The notes below the pieces were generated by a model. The model did no database searches, was not told the origin of the DNA, and was given only the letters and a program-made list of their open reading frames with translations. A DNA stretch of 57,500 nt. Origin: Symbiodinium natans. Taxonomy: Eukaryota > Sar > Dinophyceae > Suessiales > Symbiodiniaceae. The stretch covers positions 788,955 to 846,454 of the forward strand of contig CAJNDS010000080.1 of the NCBI GenBank assembly GCA_905221605.1, in the 5' to 3' direction. Position numbers and translations under genes: made by a program. Each line of letters starts with the position of its first letter. The stretch's first letter is position 1. This document shows, piece by piece, positions 21,292 through 32,237 of this stretch.

Positions 21292-21653
21292 TTAAGGGTC
21301 CGTGTAGGAGGGACTTAGGTACCCTATATCCCGCTACATATACCCTATTTCAAGGATGTTCTTGCAGTAAGGAATAAACCCTAAACCCTAAACCCTAAAC
21401 CCGAAACCCTAAACCCTAAACCCCAAACCCTAAACCCTAAACCCTAAACCCTAAACCCCTAAACCTTTCGAGCATTGTCTATTGGTGGCCTTGGCGGGAC
21501 AAAGGCCCGCGAGAGGGAAAGAGAGAGAGGGAGGGGGGAGGATGAACATGAGCACTTGGGAGAGGAGCCCAAGCCGACATGCCTTAACCTGCGAATGGCT
21601 TCAGAACTCCCCTAAATACAACAAAGACAACACTCCCTACATTGCCCTTGTCA

Positions 21654-21782
21654 GGAAGATCGGCTTCTATTTGTTTGGGGCTTCTTAAGCAAAATATGGC
21701 TAACCCCGGAACTCTATAGGAAGATTGGCTTCTATTTGTTAGGGGCTTCTTAAGCAAAATATGGGTAACTCCGGAACTCTAC
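21654..21782 (+). repeat. Tandem duplication of a 65-bp unit
   Basis: Two adjacent units, beginning GGAAGAT at 21654 and 21719, differ at only a few positions, so the duplication is recent. There is no coding signal. The spacer 21467-21862 around it holds nothing else I recognise. Confidence 0.85.
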
Positions 21783-23703
21783 TTTCTGACAGGGTGCACA
21801 CGGGCGTCTCCCCCTCACCGCATCCAGAGAAGTCTTGACATCGGCCGCAGCCTCTGATCAAAGAGGGTTTAGGGTTTAGGGTTTAGGGTTTAGGGTTCAG
21901 GGTTTAGGGTTTAGGGGCCTTGTCATCCCACATGGCAAATGGGGGGGAGGGGGGGTGGAGATTCGGGTCCCTCTTCGGTACCACCTACCAGATGACCCTA
22001 AACCCTAAACCCTAAACCCTAAAGCCTTGAGGGCGATGTAGGAGCAAAACGACTGGGCCGCAGGCCCGGCAGAGGCTTGGGGCATTCGTCGGTTCCTCCG
22101 TGCGAGAAGCCCAGCCTCGCATGTCAAAGTAAGGTTTAGGGTTTAGGGCTTAGGGTTTAGGGTTTAGGGTTTAGGGTTTAGGGTTTAGGGTTTAGGGTTT
22201 AGGGTTTAGGGTTTAGGGTCTAGGGTTTAGGGTTTAGGGTTTAGGGTTTAGGATGTAGGGTTTTGGTTTTGGGGGTTTGGGGTATCTGGGGGTTTAAGGT
22301 TTTTGGGGTTTGGGGGGTGTGGTGTCTTTGGGTTTTCGGGGCTTACGAGGGTTGAAGGGTTGGGTGCTGGCTGTTTTCCCTTGCAGAATGGGCATCGGAT
22401 GATGTGTTCAGGATGCAGCCGAGGAGGGTTTAGGGTTTAGGGTTTAGGGTTTAGGGTTTAGGGTTTAGGGTTTAGGGTTTAGGGTTTAGGGTTTAGGGTT
22501 TAGGGTTTAGGGTTTAGGGTATAGGGTTTAGGGCTTAGGGCTTAGGGTTTAGGGTTTAGGGCGTCTTGATACCGCACTCCCCAATTCTTCTTGCAATTTT
22601 GAACATGCCCGGGTCATGACCTGAACGGTATAAGTCGGAGACCTTACGTGGCAGGTCTGATCGAGTCCAGAAAAAAGGGTGTGGAGATAAGGACGCCTAA
22701 ACCCTTAATCCCCTCCCCCTAAGCGTAACCCAGTTATGTTGTAATAGGTTGGGGGGGGGGGGGGGGGGGGGGGGTTAAATACATATATAAGGGGGTAGGG
22801 AGGGATACCCTAAACTCTAAACCCTAAACCCTAAAACCAATAAACCCTAAACCCTAAACCCTACAGAGCCGCCAGGGCACATGCCCGAGCTGATGGTCTT
22901 GGACCAGGTCGCTAAGGAGACGGCAAAGGAGATGTCGATCGGAAGCCTTGGGATCACAGATGCCAGCTTCAGAAGTGGCTAAACTTCATTAAAACTCCAA
23001 AGACGCTTCAGCGTTTAGCGTTTAGGGTTTAGGGTTTAAGGTTTAGGGTGTAGGGTTTGGGGTTTAGGGTTTGGGGTTTGGGCTGAATATCAGCAGCCGG
23101 GCAACACGCCATTCACCGAGATGCTCTCCTGCACCCCAGTCCCGAAATACGAAGAGGACACGTAGGAAAACGCCAGAGTCCTCAGTTTCGGGGGAATCCA
23201 TTTCAGGGCGCAGCCGGGGGTCCCTCTGCAGCCTGCTAGGCGAGGGACTTCACTTGGAGGTTCATGGTACTTATTAACCAATTAGGGTTTAGGGTTTAGG
23301 GGTTCAGGGGTTTAGGGTTTAGGGTTTAGGGTTTAGGGGTTCAGGGGTTCAGGGGTTCAGGGGTTCAGGGGTTTAGGGTTTAGGGTTTAGGGGTTCAGGG
23401 GTTCAGGGGTTCAGGGGTTTAGGGTTTAGGGTTTAGGGCTATTAGGGGGTTCAAACCCATAGGGGGAGCACACCCCACCCCCCCCCCCTCTCAAGGGGAG
23501 AGAAGCAATCAGCAGATGTTGCTCCCACCGGTTGGCGACGAGGACGGAACCCCCCTTGAACCCTAAACCCTAAACCCTAAACCCCAAACCCAAAACCCTA
23601 AACCCTAAACCCTAGACCCCCTAAACCCTGAACCCTGAACCCTGAACCCTAAACCCTAAACCCTGAACCCTAGACCCCCTAAACCCTAAACCCCCTGAAC
23701 CCG

Positions 23704-23822
23704 CCTAATCCCATTCCCCCTAAAATTAATACCCCCCTAATATAAAAATCCCCCCGGCCCCAAATACCGATCCCGGGTCCGTCCTTATAAAAACCTGTAC
23801 AGAGTTAGGGGGGGGATTAGGG
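23704..23822. repeat. Fold-back element of about 119 bp
   Basis: The left arm, starting CCTAATCCCATTCCCCCTAA, is complementary to the right arm TTAGGGGGGGGATTAGG apart from a 3-base gap. The interior carries CCCCCCTAATATAAAAAT, related to the fold-back at 26.6 kb. Confidence 0.55.
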
Positions 23823-23924
23823 GGGGTGGAGGCCCTGAACCCTAAACCCTAAACCCTGAACCTAAACCCTAAAACCCTCGACCCTAAACCTGACTAAACC
23901 CTAACCCTGACCCCTCTCAAAAGG

Positions 23925-25140
23925 CTGCAAGGCTCCGACTGTTTTTGCCGGACTGTCTGTTCCGCGCTTGTCTGCCTGGCTTTCAGTCAGGCCTGCTCTG
24001 GGCGGCCTGACTGGCAGCCTTGTCTGAACAGCTAAGGGGTTTATGGTTTATGGTTTAGGGTTTAGGGTTTAGGGTTTAGGGTTTAGGGTTTACAGTTTAG
24101 GGTTCAAGGGTTCAATTAGGGTTTAGGGTTTAGGGTCAGGAGTAAAAGGGTCTATTTGGGGCTTCAGACTAAAGGGTTCTGGCTGCCAGACTGGCTGTAA
24201 AACAAGTGCCCTTTTGGGTCTGTCTGTCTGCTGGTGGCCGGCTCTTGTTCCTTGCAGGGCTACGACAGGTCTGAGGACATCCATTAGGGGGCTGACTATT
24301 TAGGTAAGGAACTCGAGCCGGCCACTAGCTGACTGTCTGTCCTGGGGCTGAAAAACGTGCCTAAAGGCTTCAGGATCTTCTGTCTGCCTGTGACCGGCTG
24401 TCACTGGCTGACTGACTGCCTGACTATGTCAGGGCCTGAAGCACAGCAACAACCACGAAAACGGGGGCCCGGCCTCCCCAGTCTGTCACCCTCACGGCCA
24501 GTCTGTCTGGCCTGCTTCCGTCTGCCTGGCAGAGGGCATCCTAAACCCTAAACCCTCAGTCCGGAACCCTAAACCCTGAGAAAACTCTAAGGGGTTTGGG
24601 CTGGTTGCAGTAGGCTGGCTGCCTGTCTGTCGTGTCTCTGGAGGTCCTCTGTGAAGCCACACCAGGCATCCTGGGCAGGCTGTTTGGCTTCTGGGGGTCT
24701 AAGTGGCTAACCAATCACCTGACTGGGCTCTCCTGTCTGGTCTCGGCGCAGCATACCTTCTTGCCGATCCCATGGAGCTCCTCGTTCGTGTCCGTGAGGC
24801 TTGCCTGCCCAGACACCCTTCACCCCTAAACCCGACCCAAAACAAGCACTGTCTGTTCTGTTCTGTACCTGGATAGCCTCAAGCAGGCTGTTCTGCCTGG
24901 CTAGCTCCTCTCGGAGCTGCTCCAGCACATCCTGGCCAGGCGTTTGGGGGTTTGGGCTTTCGGGCTGGGGGTGGTTTGGGCCTGTCTGTCTGGCACAGTC
25001 TGGAGGTTCTCTGGCACCGTCTGGAGGCTGGCCATGCTCTGGCTCCTAGCTGGGGATGGGGCTGAGGGGCCTGGCCTGCTCGGAGTCTGGAGTCTGGGGG
25101 ACAGGGTGCTGACTGACTGCAAAGGCTGCGACTGGGCCAA
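23925..25140. other. CTG/CTGT-rich spacer, strand-asymmetric
   Basis: The sense strand is rich in CTGTCTG, GGCTGACTG and CTGCCTGG-type words, while the complement (CAG) is much rarer. Short telomere-like arrays interrupt it at about 24030-24160, 24540-24580 and 24820-24840. Overlapping frames of 64-93 codons on both strands reflect the low stop density of this composition; I recognise no protein. Confidence 0.6.
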
Positions 25141-25175
25141 ACCCTAACCCCTAAACCCAAACCCTAAACCCTAAA

Positions 25176-26120
25176 CCAGAGGCCCTAAACCCTAAACCCT
25201 AACCCTAAAACCCAAACAACAAAGCTGCAAGGCTCTGACTGTTTTTGCTGCCAGAGGCCTGCCTGTGCCGGACTGTCTTTTCTGAAAGCTCAGCATCTTG
25301 GGCTTAGGGCTTAAGGAGGGTTTCGGGACTAGGGCTCTGATTAGCTGCCTCGCTGGCCGTTAAAAAGCCGGCCTTTCTGGCTGTGTCTGTCTGCTGGTGG
25401 CCGGCTCTTGAGGGTGTAGAGTTCAGGGTTTAGGCTTAAGGGTCACCCTAAACCCCAAACCCTAAACCCTACACCCTAAACCCTAAACCCTGGGGCCTTA
25501 CTGCGAGCCGGCCACTGGCTGACTACTGGCAAAAACGTGCCCAGGAGGCTTCAGGGTTAAACCCTAAACCCGAAACCCTAAACCCTTAAGCCTAAACCCT
25601 CAACCCTAAACCCTAAACCCTAAACCAGAGGCCTAAACCCTAAACCCTAACCCTAAAACCCAAACAAGAAAGCTGCAAGGCTCTGACTGTTTTTGCTGCC
25701 AGAGGCCTGCCTGTGCCAGACCGTCTTTCGTGAAAGCTAGGGGTTTTGGGCTTAGGGTTTAAGGAGGGTTTCGGGACTAGGGCTCTGGCTGCCTTGCTGG
25801 CTGTTAAAAAACCGGCCTTTCTGGCTGTGTCTGTCTGCTGGTGGCCGGCTCTTGAGGGTGTAGAGTTCAGGGTTTAGGCTTAAGGGTCACCCTAAACCCC
25901 AAACCCTAAACCCTACACCCTAAACCCTAAACCGGTGGGCCTTACTGCGAGCCGGCCACTGGCTGACCGACTACTGGCAAAAACGTGCCGAGGAGGCTTC
26001 AGGATTAAACCCTAAACCCTAAACCCTAAACCCTAAACCCTAAACCCTTAAACCTAAACCCTCAACCCTAAACCCTAAACCCTAGACCAGAGGCCCTAAA
26101 CCCTAAACCCTAAACCCTAA
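25176..26120 (+). repeat. Tandem array of a roughly 450-460-bp compound unit
   Basis: The marker CCAGAGGCC is at about 25176, 25625 and 26087, giving periods near 449 and 462 bp. Each full unit runs: C-rich telomere-like block, AAGCTGCAAGGCTCTGACTG, a CTG-rich body with CTGTCTGCTGGTGGCCGGC, a GAGTTCAGGGTTTAGG stretch, another C-rich block, and GAGCCGGCCACTGGCTGA. A partial relative lies at about 23925-24340. Telomere-like arrays are thus embedded in a duplicated satellite unit. Confidence 0.8.
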
Positions 26121-26770
26121 CACACCACATTTGTATAACCATATATGTATATGCATTTCTATATATATATATGTCTATATATGCATATATGCTTATGCAC
26201 ATGCATGGATCTGTAGTTGTATACATACATACGAAAGCGGTTGGAAGCTGCACCCCTGCATGTTTGTTGAATTCTGCCGACGAGCCTCAAACAATGCCAA
26301 AGTGTACTGTAGCCAGTCATGCTTTCGGGCTAATTAATTAGGTTGCCTCTGACTCAGACAGTGTGAGCCTCGTTGTCTGCAACCTCGGTCTGGTCGCTGG
26401 CCATGCTGCACACAGCCTCTCAATGCAGCTGGTCTTCTGCTTGAACTGTCATTCACTTAATTAAACACGTCTGATCTCTCTCTGGCCTGGGTCTGCAGAC
26501 CGGCTGGGTCAGGCTTAAGCCCAGGCTTGGCTGCTGAGCCAGCATGCTACAATAAGGACGGGCTGGTTTCGCGGACAAACGATAAGAACCCCCCCTAATA
26601 CTAAAAACCCTTCGGGGGTTTTTATACAAGGGGGGGGGGGCCTTTTATATTAGGGGGAACGGATTAAACCCAACCCTGAACTGTCGAGTCCAGGATACCC
26701 GCGCTGGTGGCAGAAGTGGCTGGAGTTATCACAAGACGCCGAGGCCGCACAAGCATACCCTGGCAAAACT
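26120..26770. other. Spacer with AT microsatellite and fold-back, no gene seen
   Basis: TA-rich DNA at about 26130-26190 is followed by about 400 bp of mixed sequence with no recognisable gene. The fold-back at 26589-26657 is annotated separately. The 68-codon frame at the left is microsatellite-derived. Confidence 0.5.
26589..26657. repeat. 69-bp nested fold-back
   Basis: The outer arms CCCCCTAATA (26591-26600) and TATTAGGGGG (26648-26657) pair perfectly. Between them TAAAAACCC (26602-26610) pairs with GGGTTTTTA (26616-26624). A G run lies between the inner hairpin and the right arm. It resembles a small fold-back transposon, not a transcription terminator of known type. Confidence 0.65.
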
Positions 26771-28196
26771 TGAGGGTTGAGGGTTTAGGGTTTAGGGTTT
26801 AGGGCTAGAAGGGTTTAGGGTTTGGGGTTTCGGGCTTAGGGTCACTAGGGTGTGGGGTTTAGGGTTTAGGGTTTAGGGTTTAGGGTTTAGGGTTTAGGGT
26901 TTAGGGTTTACGGGGAGCTACCCTCGCAGGATGGAGACATTGCGAATGGTTCTTCGGGAGGGTTTCTGAGGGAACTGGGTATTCCTTCCCTCAATCCCTA
27001 CCCAGGAGCCAGTGGGGGAAGGGCAGGGACGAAGGGGGGTTCAGGGTTTAGGGTTTGGGGTTTAGGGTTAAGGGTTGAGGGTTTGGGGTTTGGGGTTTAG
27101 GGTTGAGGGTTGAGGGTTTAGGGTTTAGGGTTTAGGGTTTAGGGTTTAGGGTTCAGGGCTATAGGGTCCAGGTTGGGATCTCACTGAAGTGCCTGCAATG
27201 CAGGTGCCGGAGGCATCCAGCATCACCACATGCATGGCAGAGGCCGACACCTCAGGACATACTCGTGGGCAGATGGCATGTAGGGCTTAGGGCTTAGGGC
27301 TTAGGGTTTAGGGTTTAGGGTTTAGGGTTTAGGGTTTAGGGTTTAGGGTTTAGGGTTCATGGGGCATCGTCGTGCTGCGAGGAACCACCAGCTCAAAGGC
27401 GTTAGCCCCCCTTGCGGAAACAATACTTCAACCTGGCAAGGAACCAAAAAAATCTTGTGTCCCGAGGCGTGAACCTAGTTGCTGAGTACCCTGGGCCAAA
27501 AAAAGCTTAACCTTTCAACTTTGGTGGGATATTATATAAATACATAGATATATATATATATATATGTATTTATATGTTTATACATATATATATATATATT
27601 ATGCACCCCAAAAGGTTAAAGGTTACCTAGTCAGCAACGAAATGAACAATGCGGCCAACGAAGCCAGGTCCACGCGAATGTCGGCGTATCCTGCCGGCAC
27701 GTCGCCCAACTCCTTCAGGGGTTTTGGGTTTAGGGTTTAGGGTTTAGGGTTTAGGGTTTAGGGTTTAGGGTTTAGGGTTTAGGGTTTAGGGTTTAGGGTT
27801 TAGGGTTTAGGGGCACAGGATGACTTCACTAAGGTGGACCTTAGGGGCTTTAGGGCCGAATATAGGGGTCGGAATAACTACGAAGAGTTCTCCCTTATGG
27901 CCCCTATATACGTAGACTATACTACCCCCCCACAGCCCTATTCGAATTCTGAAGGCCCCTATTGAAGTGCTCTTCACGTTGGGCTACTTCGGACTTGGTT
28001 CTTGCACCTCTGCTTTTTGTGGCGTCCGGCGGCTTCGTGGCGACGATTTTCAAGTTGAGGCTGCGCAGTTCTAGGGCCAACGGTTGGCATGGACGACTTC
28101 ATGCTGTGCTATAAGCCCCCTTGGAACTTCTGAGGTGGCGACAAGGCCCTAAACCCTAAACCCTAAACCCTAAACCCTAAACCCTAAACCCTAAAC
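26771..28196. repeat. Telomere-like mosaic, segment H
   Basis: G-rich arrays lie at about 26771-26912, 27037-27165, 27281-27360 and 27719-27811. One C-rich array lies at about 28146-28196. The spacer 27812-28145 (about 330 bp) contains inverted CCCCTATAT / ATATAGGGG words but no gene. Confidence 0.88.
27474..27642. mobile_element. MITE-like fold-back element, copy 2
   Basis: It starts with CCTAGTTGCTGAGTACCC, as in the copy at 9.15 kb, and ends with GGTTACCTAGTCAGCAACGAA-type sequence. Reversed, that end gives CGTTGCTGACTA, which pairs with the left end. AACCTTTCAACTTTGG and the reverse of CCAAAAGGTTAAAGGTT form a second internal inverted pair. The centre (about 27540-27600) is TA microsatellite, longer than in copy 1. 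There is no coding capacity. Confidence 0.65.
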
Positions 28197-28670
28197 TCGT
28201 GGCGACAAGGAACTCCCCCAACCCCCTCTGCTCCTTCCATGTCGTGTTCAGCACGTCCACGCGGAAGCTGCCACTCCTGTTCTCCGACTTAATGAGGGAT
28301 TTGGGCACCTTTACATCCCCCTATATTAAGTGTAAGTGCTTTACGGATCCCAGAAATTTAAAGCTGTTGTCCTCCTCCCCTGCCCCACCCCCCCCCCCCC
28401 CCCAACCCCCACCCAAAGCATCCTGGGGCTGCAGTCCAACACCAGCGGCTTTATCCTTGGCTGAGCACTGAGACCCAAATGCGGGGGTGCTCTAAAGCGA
28501 TGTAAACTTTGCAAGAAGGAGTCTAGTAGCTAGGGGTGCCCTTTCTTGGGGGGGAAAGAATGTCAACAATGCACACGCTCTCATGAAGACTGAGTGTCAG
28601 ACTTTGCAAAAAAAAGTCGAGGATACTGGGGGTTTCCGATGTTGGGGGTACCTTATGGGGTCCTTCCCTG
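28197..28670. other. Spacer, about 470 bp, no gene seen
   Basis: A C run lies at 28387-28403. The 90-codon frame 28199-28471 ends in translated C runs. A TTTGCAA.AA.GAGTC-like word occurs twice (about 28507 and 28603). Nothing else is recognised. Confidence 0.5.
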
Positions 28671-30071
28671 AACCCTAAACCCTAAACCCTAAACCCCAAA
28701 CCCTAAACCCCAAACCCCAAACCCCAAACCCTAAACCCTAAACCCTAAACCCCAAACCCTAAACCCTAAACCCTAAACCCTAAACCCTAAACCCTAAACC
28801 CTACCTCCAAAGCCCTGCAGGTTGCCAGCAAGCCTCTGATACTGCGAAGAAGGGCAGGGCTCTCCGGCGGCCTGCAAGATGAAGAAAGCCTCCAAAAAGG
28901 TGCGGGCCATCTGAAACCCTTTTGAGCCCTATAGGGTTTAGGGTTTAGGGTTTAGGGTTTAGGGTTTAGGGTTTAGGGTTTAGGGTCTAGGGTCTAGGGT
29001 TTAGGGTTTAGGGTTTAGGGTTTGGGGTTTAGGGTTTAGTTAGGGTTTAGGGTTTAGTTAGGGTTTAGGGTTTAGGGTTTAGGGTTTAGGGCTTATCGAA
29101 AGCAAAGACCACACAGCGCCCACCCTCTTCCACGGCCTTCGAAGCCCGCCTCCGAACCTTTGAAAGACGCCCTGAACCCTGAAACCCTGAAACCCTGAAA
29201 CCCTGAAACCCTGAAACCCTGAAACCCTGAAACCCTGAAACCTTGAAACCCTGAAACCCTGAAACCCTGAAACCCTGAACCCTAACCCAACCCTAGACCC
29301 TAAACCCGAAACCCTCAACCCTAGACCCTAGACCCTAGACCCTAAACCCTAAACCCTAAACCCTAAACCCTAAACCCAAACCCTAATCCTGTAAAACCTA
29401 TAAACCCTATAAACCCTATAAACCCTACAAACCCTACAAACCCTACAAACCCTACAAAACCCTACAAGCCCGAAACCCTAAACCTTAAACCCCTCCAACA
29501 AATCCAGAGGCAAATTCTCCCAGCACTGGGGCCCGCGCAAGAACCAGACGACGGAAAAGATGAGGGCACGGAGCCATATTTCTGGGGGACTCGGTGGTCT
29601 CTGTGGGTTATCGTTCGGAATGTGGCGGAGACCCTAAACCCTAAACCCTAAACCCTAAACCCTAAACCCTGGACCCTAAAGATCAAGTTATAAGGGAACT
29701 TTGTTGGGGGGGTTCCCTTCTTGGGCTCTTAGGCGGGGGAGGGGGGGGCTTGGTCGGAGTAGGTTTAGAGGGCGCGTTTCTGAGGGTTTCGACGGCTGCG
29801 GCCAACATGGCTGCGGCGTGGTCCAAGGCCAAAAAATCAAGCTGGGCTCTTCAAAGAACAGGGTTCCCTGCTTTGGGGGACAGTTTAGGGGTCCAGGGTT
29901 TGGGTGGGAAGGCCTTTTGGGTCTAGACTGTAGGGCTTTAGGGTCCCCTTGGCGTTGAGGGCCTTAGGGTTCAGGGAGGTATAGCGCCCAAGAAGCCGCA
30001 CACGCCAGAAGCTTGGGGACGCTTAGGCTTCCCACTCACCATGCTCGAGTCTCGGGTTCATGGTTTAGGGC

Positions 30072-30170
30072 TGCTTAGGGTTTAGGGTTTAACCCTAAAC
30101 CCTAAACCCTAAACCCTAAACCCTAAACCCCTAAACCCTGAACCCCAAACCCTAAACCCTGAACCCTAAA
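30072..30170. repeat. Head-to-head telomere-like inversion
   Basis: TTAGGGTTTAGGGTT (30075-30089), a single T, and AACCCTAAACCCTAA (30091-30105) form a perfect inverted repeat. The C-rich side continues to about 30170. The polarity, G-rich then C-rich on one strand, is that expected of fused chromosome ends, though the G-rich side is short. Confidence 0.85.
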
Positions 30171-32073
30171 CGTGGAGGAAGTCCGAAAAGCGGGCGCCTG
30201 TCCTCAGATCACCTAGGCTCGACCCAACCCCCGCCGAGAGGGCCAGCTTGCAGACCTGTTTGCGCAAGGGTTTGGGGCTCAGGGTAGGATTTAGGGTTGA
30301 GGGTTTTCGGTCTAGGGTTTAGGGTTTAGGATTTAGGGTTTAGGGTTTTGGGGTTTTAGGGTTTGGGGTTTGGGGTTAGGAGTTACCTTTTTCATGCTTT
30401 GGGATGTGGGCTTTTCCGACCCTCAGTCCTAGGACGCGCCCGCCTTGGCCCTGCATTGCCATCTTTTGTGGCTGCCTGGAGCGTGGTCAACTATGGCGGT
30501 TCGTTGGGTTTGGGGTTTTGGGGTTTAGGGTTTAGGGTTAGGGTTTGGGGTTTAGGGTTTAGTGTTTAGGGTTCAGGGTTCAGGGTTTAGGGTTCAGGGT
30601 TCAGGGTTCAGGGTTTAGGAAGGACCTGGAAATCCTTGGGCGAGGAGGGGGCAGGGCTAACGGGTGACAAGCACATGGTTCTTGGCAATGAAGGGGGCGG
30701 GACATCGATGGAGGCAGTTCATCGAAACCCCAATCTTGGCAAAAATCGCCTTCCGAGGAAGTTTCAACTGCTCTTGGCCCCAGATTGTGGCAGCTCTAAG
30801 CTCACGGCTTCAGAAACCCCAGGCCCTAAACCCCAAACCCTAAAGCTTAAACCCTAAGACCTAAGCCCTAAACCCTAAATCCTAAACCCTCAACCCTAAA
30901 CCCTAAAACCCTAAACCCTAAACCCCAAACCTTTGGGGGGTACAATCTTAAACCCCAAACCCTAAACCGTAAAAACCCTAATCCCTAAACCCTAAACCCT
31001 GAACCCTGAACCCTAAACCCTAAACCCTAACCGCAAAAACCCTAAACCCGAAATCCTGAACCCTGAACCCTAAACCCTAAACCCTAAACCCTAAACCCAA
31101 AACCCTTGGGGGTACTACCTTGGGGTACGAATCTTCATCCCATGAGCCTTGCTCCTCTGTCCGATAGCTGGGGCTGCCGAAGACGTGCAGCGCGCCTCGG
31201 CCAAGAAGAGAGGTTTAGGGTTTAGGGTTTAGGGTTTAGGGTTTAGGGTTTAGGGTTTAGGGTTTAGGGTTTAGGGTTTAGGGTTTAGGGTTTAGGGTTT
31301 AGGGTTTAAGGTTTAGGGTTTAGGGTTTAGGGTTGTAGGTTGTAGGTTGTAGGGTTTAGGGTTTAGGGTTTAGGGTTTAGGGTTTAGGGTTTAGGGTTTC
31401 GGGTTTAGGGTTTAGGGTTCAGGGTTGTAGGGCTCCCCGGGCATAATTAGTCGGCGTGGAGGCTTCAATGCAGTCAGGGAGCCGGAAAGCAGTAGCCCTT
31501 CCTGTCCGTGGAGTCCTGGGAAGACAAACCCTAAACCCCAAACCCCAAACCCTAAACCCCCAAACCCTAAACCCTAAGCCCTCAAAGCCTCTAAACCCCC
31601 AAACCCTAAACCCTGAAACGGCATTCGGGTGAGGCCTCAAAACCCGTCCCCAAATAACGCAAAAGCCGGCCTGAGAATGTTCTTTAGGGCTTGAGGGTTC
31701 AGGGTTTGCGGATTTTGGGGTTTTGGGGTGTAGGGTTTTGGGGTTTTGGGGTTTTGGGCCTAAGTTTGTGGGGCTGAGGCTTTAGGATGTTGGGGTTTAG
31801 GGTCTAGGGTTTAGGGGTTTGGGGTTTGGGGTTTTGGGGTTTTGGGGTTTAGGGTTTAGGGGTTCTGGGTGGGAACAAGCAGGGGGCGTGCTGCTCCGGG
31901 AACTCGAGGTGGCGACTTCTGGCCCAAGCTGAGGCCCCAAGCTGCTACCAGACCTTAAGCCCAAAGCCCTAAGCCCTAAGCTCTCAGCCCAACTGCCCTA
32001 AGCCCTAAACCCTAAACCCTAAACCCTAAACCCTAAACCCTAAACCCCACGCCCAAATGCAAGGGAACCCATC

Positions 32074-32237
32074 ATCGGGATCCCGAAATCGGTCCTTCGG
32101 GCTCAAACCCTAAACCCTAAACCCTAAACCCTAAGCCCTAAACCCTAAACCCTAAACCCTAAACCCTAAACCCTAAACCCTAAACCCTAAACCCTAAACC
32201 CTAAACGATCGGGATCCGAAATCGGTCCTTCTGGCTC
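32074..32237 (-). repeat. C-rich telomere-like array between 30-bp direct repeats
   Basis: ATCGGGATCC(C)GAAATCGG plus GTCCTTC[G/T]GGCTC occurs at 32074-32104 and again at 32208-32237, with one indel and one mismatch. Between them lies about 100 bp of nearly pure CCCTAAA. The simplest reading is insertion of the array with duplication of the target. Confidence 0.85.

Larger units (their letters stand above)
20025..23915. repeat. Telomere-like mosaic, segment G
   Basis: 20230-20775 is a long C-rich array dominated by the octamer CCCCTAAA with many CCCCTACA variants. Other C-rich arrays are at about 21371-21466, 21995-22025, 22806-22865, 23561-23700 and 23836-23915. G-rich arrays are at about 20025-20100, 20868-20990 (pure), 21863-21917, 22131-22345, 22423-22562, 23011-23085 and 23281-23445 (TTCAGGGG and TTTAGGG in alternating blocks). 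A G run of about 24 is at 22751-22774. No gene is seen in the spacers. Confidence 0.9.

Noticed and set aside
23925-25160. Cluster of 64-93-codon frames as a split gene
   Set aside because: Frames on both strands arise from CTG-rich, stop-poor sequence and lack any recognisable domain.
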